Positions 51,701 through 64,000 of a stretch of 64,000 bases of DNA are shown here, piece after piece. The notes below the pieces were generated by a model. The model was not told the DNA's origin and searched no databases. It worked only from the letters and a program-made list of their open reading frames with translations. The stretch spans positions 1,230,481 to 1,294,480 of the forward strand of contig VXBM01000130.1 in assembly GCA_013400155.1 (NCBI GenBank), read 5' to 3'. Position numbers and translations under genes: made by a program. Origin of the DNA: Helopsaltes ochotensis. Its lineage: Eukaryota > Chordata > Aves > Passeriformes > Locustellidae. The number at the start of each line of letters is the position of its first letter. The first letter of the stretch is position 1.

Positions 51701-54240
51701 ACTTCTTTCTCTCCTCCTATCACCCCAAATAAAAACCATTCTGTTTCCATTTGATTACACAAACTAAGTCAATCAGTTTCCTTCAGATCTAAGAACTCAC
51801 CTTGTAAATATGCCTGGCTGGCTTTCTGACTGTGTTTCTACCTTTCTCAACAATTACAACTTCGCAGTAACACAAAATTTAGAGTGTCCAACAAAGCATT
51901 ACCTACTAGATGTAGAAGCGGATAATCAAGCCTAAGAAGAGGCTACTGGCTTTTTGGAGCCACAGTGCAAGTCATGGAGAAGTCATCTATTTCAGGGCCA
52001 GGCTCATTTTGTTCAATCAGCATAACTCTACTGAATTTAACAGAGCCAATATAATTTATCCCAACTATAAATGCAATTCTCCATTTTTAGCATAACCATT
52101 TTCACACATATTTTCAAACCAGAAATGTTACATACAACAGAATACTCATCATCTCCTCTTCCCCTTAATCAGCATTGCTGGAAGCATCCCATTTCTACAT
52201 TTCATTAAACTAATCATATTCCAGTTCCCAAGAAAATGTCATTGTGTAAAACTGTCTTTGAAAAATTGTAAAAGGATTTGGAAAGAGATAAAATTAACTT
52301 GGTAGGCAAAAGTACTTTTTGTTAAAATGTTGACAGATTGGGATTCAATTTATCAACATGTTTTTCTCTAATTGAGCTAGAAGAACCAACCATCACTCCT
52401 GAACAGATTGTCTAACACCATCTAAAAGGAAATGTGGTTTCAGCACAAAATTCCTGTTAGCAAGATGGGAATAGCTATGAAGAAAGACTCTGAGGTTCCC
52501 TTGTAGAAAAAAAAAAAAATCTGGAACAAATCTTAAGAAAACTGCTGTAAGGAGTAAAGAGGATTTCATGAGGCAGAGAAAGTACAGCAGAAGATATGAA
52601 AGTGATCTATCACTTCTGAAGAAGGCTCCATATTACATTTTTTAAGGAGTAAACTGTGATTTTCCAACTGGTCACTGGTGACCTGCCATACATCTTATTC
52701 TGAGAAAGTCAGATGTTTAGTCCTTTTTATTGCTTGCGTATCTCTGTCTGAAATGATGCAGCTGGGAGCATATTTCCTTTACCCTGCACAGGCCAGCCTA
52801 AGCCTTGTCACTCCAGCATGGCCAGCACTGCAGCACACAGCCGTACTACAGCCTGTCATACCCAGCCTAAGCCACCCTCCCTCCAGACAGCTGAACCTGA
52901 TTCGAAAGTAAATTATCTCACTAAAAATTTTGGCATAACTGTGCTGAGAGGAATATCTCACACAAACTCATGACTAAATGTAACAGTAATAAAGACGATT
53001 TCCTATGCTGTCATGAGTCTAACATCTTCTACTCCTCACAGGAATAATGATGGATCTCTGCTACCTGTAACAACTTCCACCCAGCATTGTTCCAGCCTAA
53101 ACCACTGACCTACAGCAAAGGATGGCTTCATGTGGTTCTTTTGGTGACATTTTAGCAGTACTTCCAGCCACAGTCTAACTTCCTGCAACATCTTGCAGAT
53201 TTATGATACTCATGGGGATAATCAGCTGTTAACCTAATTTGTTTGTATTTAGAAATGGTCCAGTACTCACATCACATACCTTCCTATCTGCGTGCCCTGT
53301 TTTCCAATGACTGTAGAAGTAAGAGAAACATCATTTATCTGGGACATATTCAAAGAGCATTTAATAAACATTATTAGTAATACAAATCAGAAAAGCAGTC
53401 AGATCCTCTTAATTAGGTCACTCTAGTGAACAGCTGTTTGTCCTAATTATATGACTTATTTAATTAAGAGAAGAACTTATTCAATAATAAAGCAGCAAGA
53501 AGAGCTTTAAAATGATAAAGTAAAATCAGCATGTATTGCAAACATAGTAAGAACATTCCTTGCCTCTCCTTTGTCAATTGCTTTAACATCCAATAACTTG
53601 ATGCATTTCAAAAGACATTAAAAGTTTCAAACTTTTGTTGTTTTATTTAGGGTTGGCAGATTACGTCATTAACAAAACTTGCAAAGATATGATACAGCTC
53701 ATCATTTCCAGTTAACACTGGTTTAAACTTTAACACATTTAACTTTAACAAAGCAATGATTCATCCTTACGCTTCACTTTGACTGAGATTATACTTCCAG
53801 AGTTTTTCTCCCTGTGCTCAGATCTCACAAAAGTGGGGCTAATTAGTTTAATGACATTTTACACTGTTTAACCTCTATGTTTTGCCTATATTACCTGAGC
53901 TAATTTGAGCACCTACATTGAACTGCACGCTATGTATAGACACGCATATACATTACATCAAACTAAAAATAAAATTTCTAGAGGAAACTTGTGCAACGCC
54001 TAAAACAGCATGAAAAACATTCCCACTCAGCACTGAAATAGTCAGAGAGTCACATTATCTGAGCCTTTAAGTTCTCTATTGCATGCCTCCTGCTACATTA
54101 CGTATGCTCTGTCTTTATGTATGAATTATGTATGTTCTAAATATATGTTTTGCAGAGGCTTACAGGATTAGTAGATTTGGCTTTATAAGAATATCCCATT
54201 CACCCACCCTCACTGACATTTCAGTGGTAAGCCCAAGTCA

Positions 54241-54312
54241 CCACAATAAAAAAAAAACAAAACAACAACAGCAAACCCCCCACCCCAATACACAAACAAA
54301 CTCCCCCATAAA
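54241..54312. repeat. A/C-rich low-complexity tract
   Basis: Runs of A and C (AAAAAAAAAACAAAACAAC, CCCCCCACCCC) on the plus strand. Frames through it are compositional artefacts. Confidence 0.65.
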
Positions 54313-57300
54313 GCAAAGGACATTTTATGGCCTTACAGTTTCAAACCATACTTCTTCCTTTAGCTGAGCAAAGCAAATCTTTATGTCAGGGAATTCTATG
54401 ATGTGCATATAAGGTTAGTAACTCATTTTTGGAAAATGAGCTTTTCACCACGTGCTCTTATGCTTTAAAACTTTATCATAATATACCTGAGACGGATAAT
54501 CAATAAGTATTTACCAACACTATTTACTCTGTCTCCTCTAGTAAAGCAAATAAACTTTTTAAATTCCCTTGCAAATAGTTACCTCAAATTGACCTTGTTT
54601 ATTAAAAGCATCTAAGCACATATTAAGTCAAAAAAATGGTCTTTTCCAGGCACATTGACATCACAGAAATGAAAATCCACTTCTCCTTTGTATCAAATAT
54701 CAGAAAAAAATTTAATACAGTCCTTCCAGAAAATGTCGGTTCAAGGAGACACATCAAGCAGCCAGCAATAAGCCCTACAGAAATAGATTACTGACACTAG
54801 AAAGAAAATATTACTACCTGCAGTGCACAACAAAAGGCCAGACTGAGGATCTAGTCTGAATGCTCCAGCCACTTGGAGGCCTACTCACAGCACACACTAC
54901 ACTCTGCTCATTCATACTGGGCCTTTAACTATGAGTTTGGTAGCAAGCAGTGCACTACCCTCAGAGCACATGTGCAGAATGGAGAGCTGCTACTGAAGAT
55001 TGAGTATATTGGTTTCAGAGGTTTTACCTTGGGCTGATTTTAGGTTATCTCTGTGGACTAAATGTCTACTAGCAGATTGATTGCATTGGTGGAATTCCAG
55101 AAACACATCCTCCAGTTCAGTTAATGCAAAAAGAATGTGTTACTTGGGCTCCTAAACCACTCCAGAATAAGAAACAAGCAGCAGAGCCAGGACTGATCAG
55201 GAAACTTCCTTGAAATATTCTACTCTTAATCCAAACTGAACTATTCAGGTGGAGACATCCATGTATTCTCATGGTATGAAAAACATACTTCCATTTGAAC
55301 ATAACTAAAATTTGATATGATGGGATAGCACTCCAACTGGTTACACTAGGCTGCATAAATTTAGTGTCCCTTAAGTATTTCTGATTTTCACTGACAACTT
55401 GCTAAAAAGGAGTTTCCACCAAGAACAGAAGTATTAAGCTTTGAGTCTTCTTTAACTTCCTGTTCTAAAGAGGTACTTGACTTTTCACAGTCACATATGT
55501 TCAGGTTGCACCAGCTTTCACAAATAAAAAATTAAAAACTCATTATCCGTGTTGACATCCTGCATAGTCCTATCATTAGCATCTGCCTTGGTGGTTTGCT
55601 TGATGTCCTAATTAATTGAAAAAATGCTAAATGCGTCACTTCCCAAAGAAATATTACCTCTCTGCTCTCCTGTTATTTTTAAAAACTCATGACTTTCAAA
55701 CAAGTGTCATGATTTGGGTGTCTATTTCATGAAGTAAACACCAGGCATTGGCAAAATACAGGAAATCATGCTGTAGATCTTGTAGACTGATTTGTTATAC
55801 TTACAAGTGGCTGCCTAAAATTTCCAGCACTAGCCAGCTGGAGTGGTTGCTGTGCCCCACAGGGAGAACAGTCCAGTATTGAATAATTAGACTTCAGAGT
55901 TATAAAACACAACTGAGCTCCTACAGGTCAAAAAAATTCTGTGACAGCTCTAACACTCTCCATTACTTTTGGAAAATCAGATCATGATTTTTGTAGCTAA
56001 GAAACAACTTGATCAATTGCTGAAGTTCAAGTGAAACAGCTAAGATTTTTTGATCTATCCTAATAATGAAGCAGAGAATATGCTTTTTAATGTCTCTCCT
56101 ACTTGACAGTCAGCTATTTGAAATTTTGGGTGATATGGTCAGGGGGGCTGTATGCTTGGTTGGTTTAGCAACTTTCCATAGTTTGACCAAGAAACAACAT
56201 TTAGATTACTCAAAAGGATGATGACCAAAACTGTTATTTATCTTTCTAAGTCACACTTCCTGACTTTAACTGAAATGTAACCTCCATTATGGTAACTTTG
56301 TTCAGGGTAATCTAGTACCTCACACTGTTTGCCCGGAATAATTAGTTTTTGCTCATACAGCATTCTAATGCTTCAGGCTTTTAAAATAGCTTCTATAAAT
56401 ACACCTGATCAGCACTGTAATGCAACAAAATACAGCATTTTGTAGCATATGCCACACAAAGCAGTGATGTGAAGGGCAAGCCTAGCTCTCAGCTGTGGCA
56501 TGCCACCTAGTTTGTTCCATAACACTTATTTAGCCATATGGCTCGTCCTAGGTGGCAAGGCACCACTAAAACACAGGTGTGAATTCTTTCACTTGAATTC
56601 GTGACCCATGCGACAAAACTGAACTCAGCTCTTCTAATCCCAAATTCAGTGTCCCTTCCGTTGTATAAATTTACATAGGGTTTACTACAATAAACAAACA
56701 GAAATTGTGCATAACACCTGCAAAATACTTAATTACATTGACTACTGTTTAAAAACATTTCCCTCTGGAGAACAAAGCCTAATCTAAAACTCACTGACAG
56801 TTATACAAACCACAGAACAAGGATTCATTTAAAAGAAAAATGCCTAGTGGCTGACCAACAGCAAATGGGTTCCCTGGCTTCCTCTGAAACAAAGCCATCA
56901 GTATGGAATCGAAATCTCATTTATTCTGGCCCAACCGTCAATGAGGCAAACCTGAAAATTTTAGCATGCTGATTCTCCCCAGTCCAAGGTTGTTATTTCA
57001 GTTGTTGCTCTGCCTCTGATCCTCACCATTAATGTAGTCTTTCTCCCTTGCTTTCCACCTCACTGTAAGAAATCTGTTTCAAGAAGTCCTCTGAGATTAT
57101 TATTAGGCTTCATCCCTAAAGGACCATAAATAGACAGGAAGGTTTCTGCATTCAAACATTGCCAGTTTGGCACCCTTTAATACGACATAAATCAGAAAAG
57201 GCTGAAACCTATAAAGACTTTTTTGCTGCTCTCTATATTAAGTCATACTAAAAACATTGTTAATCACCTGGCTGATTCTATTACATAAAACAGTACTGGC

Positions 57301-60300
57301 ACTTTCCCTGTTTCACCCTAGCTTTTTTACTTCTCATTGAGCATCATTTTTTGAGGAGAGTGTGAAATGTCTTGCCTTGAAAACTACAAGTGTCTCAGTT
57401 CATCCTTTAAGAAACATGGAAAACAGTTAAAGTCAATTTCAGAATTGCACTGAGCAGAGCTGATGCTTCAGTACCTGAAATTGCCATTGAAAATATTTGC
57501 AAGAACCACCATTTTATTATGCAAACATGGGAAATACAGTAGCAGCTTTATCTTACTCTCATTGGAGTCATTGGAAGTTTTGCTATTTACTGAAAAAGGA
57601 AACAGATCAAACACGAGAAGCTTAACAATCCAAGCTCGCTCACCATTGTGCAAATAGCACTTGATTAATTCAAGGCACCATTGTAACATACGGAATGACT
57701 CTGCGCAGGAAAAAGTGAAGTCTTGTTCTTCACAAGGGGATCAAAGCTGCCTACCGGAGAAACTCTGGGAGTAAACCCTCATGCCCCAGTGTTCCACTGC
57801 TGGTCAAAGAGCTACACCATGGGTCTCTGTGTTCATGGGTAGACAGTCTGAGAGTTTCATTACTGCAGAAGGAATGTCATTTCTCCCACATTACCATCAC
57901 TAGTCACTAAGCTACAGCTACTGCACAGTATCAGCTACACATCTTGCAGGATGGGCTTTTATGTTGAAACCCTCAGTAACATTTCAGAAAGTGGTATTTT
58001 GAGGGTGAAAACGTCCAACTCTCAAATATTTCAAAAAGCCCTAAAAACTTTTATTTCTAGACATATTACCAGCACAAACTGTACCAGAATTAATGACACT
58101 TTTGATTATGACAGCATAGCTCTATTGTGTATGCTCTTGCTCTGGAATATTCTTTAAGAAATAAAGCCTTTGTGATAAATAAAAGACAAAAAAAGAGCTG
58201 AAATAGTAGACTGGATTTCAAAGACTATGTACTAAAGGCCAAACAGTTATAATATTAATTAGTGGACTAAAAGTAAAATCAATACAGGACAACATAGATC
58301 AAAGATGACTTATGCCCTAATGTTCTCACAGCAGACTGTACAAACCTCTGTTTTTTTGGTTTTTTTCTATACCTTTAGATGTACCTCATACTTATCCCCA
58401 CAGTATGAGAATGTTTATGAAAAGATTGAATGACCTCATACAACTTTCTATAAGTAAAGAAGGACAAACCAGAAAAGAAAGGCAAAATTGTTAATTGTAG
58501 ATGAAAAGAGGGATGCAGATGAGACAAATGATTATTATTTAAAAAAATATTTTCTATGAAAAGTAAAGGCAAAGACAAGAAAGAACAACTGCAAAATCAT
58601 CACCGGAAAAGTGCAATTTATCCAGCTGAAGTGTTTTGTTTTACAGTCCTGGTTGTTTTCCCATGCCAAGGAGCTTAACCATTGAAGGTGTCCCTTTTCT
58701 CTTTCTGTACTACAGCTAGAAAGAATGCTGTGTCATTGCTGACAAGCTGCTATTCTCAGAGGTGTCCAGCTGAAAGTCCTATATAAACTGATTTTCTGCC
58801 GCACTTTAATATGGCATGACCTCAACCACTCTCAGTTTCAGCACCTGAAGTTGCCCAGCCCTACATTTCTTCGACCCTTGAATGGTTATTATCCTTGGCA
58901 ACTGGCACTTGGAAGTACCTGAAACTGCACTGTTAGATAATACCAAATCAGTCACACTGGCAGATTCACTGGAAATCAAAAACCAGAGAGGGGGAAATGA
59001 GAGCACAAAGAAATTAGTACAATCTGCTATTTTAGATTCTTAAGCAGCACTGAAACCAGCAACAGGGCTATCACCTTAGAAATTGTTAAAATTAACAGAA
59101 GTCCTCCTAGAGGTAATTCTTGCAAAGGACAAATACATCCTTTTGTGTTCAAAGGCCTGGAATATTTATCTTTGGAAAATCAACTCATTTACAAATGTAA
59201 CTGCAGTAGTGAGCCACCATTATTTTAATTAACCATGTAACCTTTAGTGGGGATCCATCCTCGTGATGCACATTTCAGTCTCATTTTATAAGAATGAGGC
59301 ACTGTTGAGTGGCTTCAGTGGAAAAATATCCTAAATGTGCCTGAATAGAATTAGGATCCAAAGGAGCGGGGCTTTCAGGAAAACCTGAGATAATGCCTGT
59401 GATGAGATTCCTTCTAACAGGTTCACTTAAGGTCCTAAATGCTTGATCCAAATACTGGCACATCAGTCAGAGGAGAAAAGCAATACTTTTTAATGGGAAG
59501 ACAGGGCTTGCAGTGAATTTAGTACTTTCTGGTATATTGCCTACATTCCAAGAAAGAGTATTAAATGCTGAAAGGACCTACAGAAGAGAAAGTCATTGTG
59601 AATTATGGTCCAGTGCGTGGCAGTCTCAGAAAGGAACCCATCAAAACCCTTTAAATCCCAGCACACAGGTTGTGAGTTGGCAGTGAATGACAGGTTTTTT
59701 TCAAATCACAGCAAAATGCAGATCACAAAAAGAGGCCATGAGGTCAGATACAAGCAGTATGAAACAGTACAGCAGCTACTGAGAGCATCAAGCCTCTTAA
59801 GTGGTAAAAGAAATGTCAGTGCTCCTATTTATATTAGCAAAAATTTGCATTGAATCTATGAATATTACAAACTAGGCAAAAGGAAAGGGGGAATGATGAC
59901 TAGCCTGGAATAGTGTTTTTCTAACAGGGATTTTCAAAATATAAAGACTGTATCATCCTTAAAATCAAAGTAAGGTATTAAAATGACAGTAAGGAAACAG
60001 CATCAAATGGTAGAAAGACTTAGGGTAGCATATTTATAGATAAAAATGCCACTGATACACTGAGAAAACTGACACCAATGCAGCAACATTGTACTAAAAC
60101 CCAGAAATATCCACAGCTTCAGTCTGGCGTTCCATTAATATGCACATAGCAGCTCTGCAACATTTCCACTGATCACCTTCTTGGCAAACCACCAGCTTCC
60201 TCAGCGCCAAGATTTTAGGTAGATGATTTCAGAGATACAAATATATGGCCTTAAAGTGAAATATATTCTGGAGAGAAATTTCTGTCTGAGATGTTCAGTT

Positions 60301-62058
60301 GTTCCATTTTTTAGACAGACCAAATAAAAAGAAAAGTTAGCTACAGAGATGTATACTTGCTATTACAAAATACCTGCTGGCATCTGAAAATAAACTAGCA
60401 GAAAATCAGCATAAATGAGACTTGAGGCAAACAATCCTTTGAAGAGAATAATGATGTGATAAATAAAAACAACATGTTTCCAGGCTATTTAGGTACTTCA
60501 AATGTAAGAAAAGGATTGAGAGCAGACGCTGAAGTAATAGGAACAGATTAAATGAATCCCAAGAAAAACATGACCAAATATTCTGAAAGATATGGGAAAC
60601 TGACCTGTTTAGACCTAGAGGAAATCAATGACTGGTGATTTAGATGGATGATTCAAGGGATTTACAGGTGCACCTTCTGTTCCTTTGTCACATGTCAACA
60701 TCACAGGGTGAATTGTAAGCACTGAGTCAAGATTATTTGGATGATATTTTTAGCTTTAGGAGAGAAGTACAGCAGCTGAAGTACATATTACTGATGTGAT
60801 AACCAGGAACACAGATTTGACACATTTACTTCAAGTCCAATTACAAATAGTAATACTAAGAGGATAGGATTGGTCTTCTTCATTACACTCTTCTTGTTTT
60901 ATAGCCTGCTCTGATCCCTGCAAAACTTTTTCATTTCCTAAAAAAGGAGGAAGCAAAATTGAATTTCCCTAAGACAAAATTATTATTGGTGAAAGTTTAA
61001 CATTTGGTTTGTTGAGTCCAGAAATGCAATTTGAACTACCAGGAATTACTGTATTTTAAGTTTCTGGTGCTTTAAGACCATCTCAGTTTGATAAATGCCT
61101 ACATGTTTTTGTCTAAAAAATGTTCTGTTTTCCCCAAGACCAGATGCACGCAATCTACTCAAGCTTTCTGTAATAAACACCAGTGATACAAAATAGTAAC
61201 AAATATTATTTGAGGAATTACTTCACCGTTTAGGGAACCAAATATATCACCTTCTTTTGGAGTGCACATAACCTAGTAGCTGAAGTAACAAACTTGAGAA
61301 TATAAATCTCCTGGTACTGACAAGTTGTTGACACAGGAACCAGCTAAGATCTGTGACTCTCTCCTTTATATTCATTAGTCAAGGTTAGTAGCACAAAATT
61401 TACTGGGTCAATCAAAGACTAATTCTAACCTAGTCAGAGACCTATGGAAGAACACTAAGAAAATTCCAAAACCAATTTGATTTCTTCTTAGATAATCAGA
61501 AATGGAGCCAGAACCATGTTACTTGCAACGTATCCCTAAAACATATTCCCTTATGTTCATAACTACTGTACAGCCACCAGTACAACCAGGAAAATACGAA
61601 CGTTACTGATGTCAGCAAGGGAAGGATTATAAAGGACAATTCCTATTAATTATAAAATAAACTAACTTTATCATTAGAATGTAAGCCCTTTTAGTATCAT
61701 CACCTGGAAATTTAGTATTAAATAACAATAATAAATATACTTAAAATATGTATATGAATTTGCACTCCTTTAAAGCATATATGCCTGAAAAAAATCCAGA
61801 TTTTCCACTTTTAGTGCCTCTTAATGAAACTCTTCTCCAACATAGAGGACAGATAAAAGTTAAATTTTCATTCTGCACCTATGTCACTTCTGGAATATAA
61901 TTATTCATGTCCAAAAGCAGTGTCATGTAGTAATGAACAGGACTGAGATGACCTAAGATTCTTGAATGGAGGTAGTCAGGAACATTTTGGGAAGAAATCT
62001 GTTTTCTGTCAACTGAAACGAGTCTACCTTTCCCTCATTTCCCTTTCCCTCTCACTCA

Positions 62059-62059
<1 letters not shown>

Positions 62060-62116
<57 letters not shown>
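62060..62116. repeat. Poly(A) run of 57 bases
   Basis: Uninterrupted A run on the plus strand, preceded by a pyrimidine-rich stretch (CCCTCATTTCCCTTTCCCTC) and followed by GTCAGAATG. No retrocopied gene was recognised upstream. The exact length of such a homopolymer is sensitive to sequencing and assembly error. Confidence 0.9.
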
Positions 62117-62119
<3 letters not shown>

Positions 62120-64000
62120 AGAATGTCTGTCTAAGTTCTAAAATAGAGTTCTGGATCACAAGCATAAAGAAGAGACAAATGTTCTCTAATTGGAACTTAT
62201 TTAAAACAATACAACAGTTCAAGGACCTAAATCATGCAGAGGAAAAATGACTTCGGTTTTTCCCCTTTTCATAAAAATGCTCTGACATGCGCCTTTCTCT
62301 TTTTCCTGCCTATTTTATCTTATTATGTTTCTCCCAATCTTCAACTCTGTCTTTTTTCCTCATCCATTAGAAATCAATTGTTTTCCCTCAGTCATTACAA
62401 AGGGAACTAATGTCAAAACAATGAATTTTTCTGTCAAACAGCATTCTTACTTTCTCACCAGCCCTTAGGAAATCTAGACTCATTTCCAGCTCTGCTGTAG
62501 ACAACACTGTGACCTTGAGTAAATAATTCAATCTCCCTCCAACCCTCTTTTACACTGTATGTGAAAAGAGCAATAAAGTTCTTTAGTCTCCCTAGCACAC
62601 GTCAGTTCTGGGATTTTTGGGCCGAGAACTGGCACTTACTACAGAGCTGTGCAATGCCTAATAATGCAAATAAATGCAGATGATGCTCTGCAGTACAAGG
62701 TAGTTTTTTTAGGGCTCTATCACAATGCTTACCAAATCTACAGCCATCACTTTCAGTACCTGCTTACGCTTTTGGAACCTTAAACAAAGTCATCTCAGAT
62801 TAGCAATCTCATAGCATCTGATGTGAAAAATAATTTATAAAAAGGTTATGGAGTTTAAATCCCCCAAAACTACTGACAGATAAGACATCAGGCTTAAATG
62901 CAATATTACAAGAACTGTTACTCTCTCTCACCATCTTCAACACTCCCTTTAGCATGAGAGGAAATTTTAATTTTCCTTGAGGAAAATTAAATAATCTGAA
63001 ATGAATAGTAGGACTTGAGAAAAAGCACTGAATTACAATCAGATTGCAAGTCTTCTGTACACTGACTTACAATGGCATGGGTGGTAATGGTGGGATTTAT
63101 AGGAGATGATTATCCACAACTTACATTTGACTGATAATATCTTGTATTCGAAGTCAGGATCTTCACCTTTCTAATTGACTGTTTCATGCTATGCTGCAAA
63201 TTGAGTGGCAGCGGCATTTTCCTTTCCACTGTATTCCCTAAGAATTAATATTTAAACCACTTATTCCAAAGCATATATATTCTGTTAAACTTGAGCATAA
63301 TGCAAACTAAATATTTCAGAAAATAATTTAAAAGGAACAATTTAATGGAAAAAAATCCCCAAAAATGCACACAGAAAATAAAACCACAAAATAATCCATC
63401 AAGAATCACAGAGGCTTGAATACAAGTCCTTTTCTAAAACCAGTTCATTTTTAAAGCCTAGTGGAATCCTTGCCTACAGTTTGAAAAATGGGTCAGTCTT
63501 CAAAGTACTGCAAGGCCTTTTGAAACCTACCAAACGCTATTGTAAATGAAGGACTGATACTAGAAAGCCCTCAAACTGCAGCTTGGTAGCAAAAAGTCAC
63601 TCTTCAATCCAATTTATGTCTCTTCTTAAGGGGAAATATCAAATCCCAGACTAGAATTACACACCACTGGGACAGTTAAAACAGAGCTCCAGAATAATGC
63701 AAACACTACTGTTCACATTCAGGACTAAATTAGACACAGTAAAACAATCCATTTCTTATATGAAACATTTCACTTCTGTTAATGCTTCATGAGGTGAAAA
63801 ACACAGCAAAGCAAACAACACAAGAGTGCTCTTAAAATAGCAATGTATTTTTCTCCTAGAAAAACTATCATGTCTATAACTTACACATGGATTGAACTTG
63901 GCAGGATGAGCATCTGAAACAGGCTCTGGGCTTTGTAATGCCACTCTAATGCATTGCTATAAGTTAATAAGAATTCCAGAAAAGCATAGGAAAAACTGCA

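Larger units (their letters stand above)
42525..64000 (-). other. GRIA2: GRIA2 intron 2 (partial, over 21 kb)
   Basis: Everything from exon 3 to the window end is intronic; I could not find exon 2. Contents: a 1.4-kb CR1 at 43.95-45.35 kb, a GC-richer unidentified block at 45.4-46.4 kb with a perfect inverted repeat, the end of an ERV LTR at 46.93-47.05 kb, a TA repeat at 48.74 kb, an A/C-rich tract at 54.24-54.31 kb and a 57-base poly(A) run at 62.06 kb. Stretches 47.1-54.2 and 54.3-62.0 kb are unique A/T-rich sequence in which I recognise no gene. Confidence 0.8.

Overview
This window is a piece of a vertebrate nuclear genome, almost certainly from a bird. It is A/T-rich and holds one recognisable protein-coding gene, read entirely on the minus strand: GRIA2, the AMPA-type glutamate receptor subunit GluA2. 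Avian origin is inferred from the repeats: two CR1 LINE copies, one LTR and an LTR fragment of avian ERVL type, and old CR1 tails. No bacterial or viral gene layout is present.

Ten consecutive coding exons (3 to 12 in mammalian numbering) run from about 42.5 kb down to 8.2 kb. Each has an AG acceptor, a GT donor and an intact reading frame, and together they encode about 604 residues. Exons 3-7 and part of 8 make the amino-terminal (LIVBP-like) domain. Exons 8-10 and the start of 11 make ligand-binding lobe S1. Exon 11 also carries M1 and the re-entrant pore loop, and exon 12 carries M3 and the start of lobe S2. The paralog call rests on diagnostic stretches such as ESPYVMMKKNHEMLEG, ETQTNESTNEFG and [19 protein letters not shown]. 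Exons 1-2 lie beyond 64 kb. Exon 13 with the R/G editing site, the flip/flop exons and the tail lie before base 1.

The most informative non-coding element is in intron 11. The genomic codon at the pore Q/R site is CAG (Gln). A segment about 336 nt downstream in the intron can pair with it over 21 positions (15 Watson-Crick, 5 G-U, 1 mismatch). This is the expected exon/editing-complementary-sequence duplex for ADAR2 recoding to Arg. The donor of this intron is weak, and the unspliced frame stays open for 60 more codons.

The rest is intron. Intron 2 (42.5-64 kb and beyond) holds a 1.4-kb CR1, an LTR end, a perfect 17-bp inverted repeat and a 57-base poly(A) run. Intron 6 (15.9-31.2 kb) holds a GC-rich LTR-like block near 24 kb and a CR1 abutted by an LTR at 26.1-27.2 kb. 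Introns 3, 4, 5, 8, 9, 10 and 12 contain mostly unique A/T-rich sequence with simple repeats. I found no undescribed gene system; the findings are local structures worth checking.
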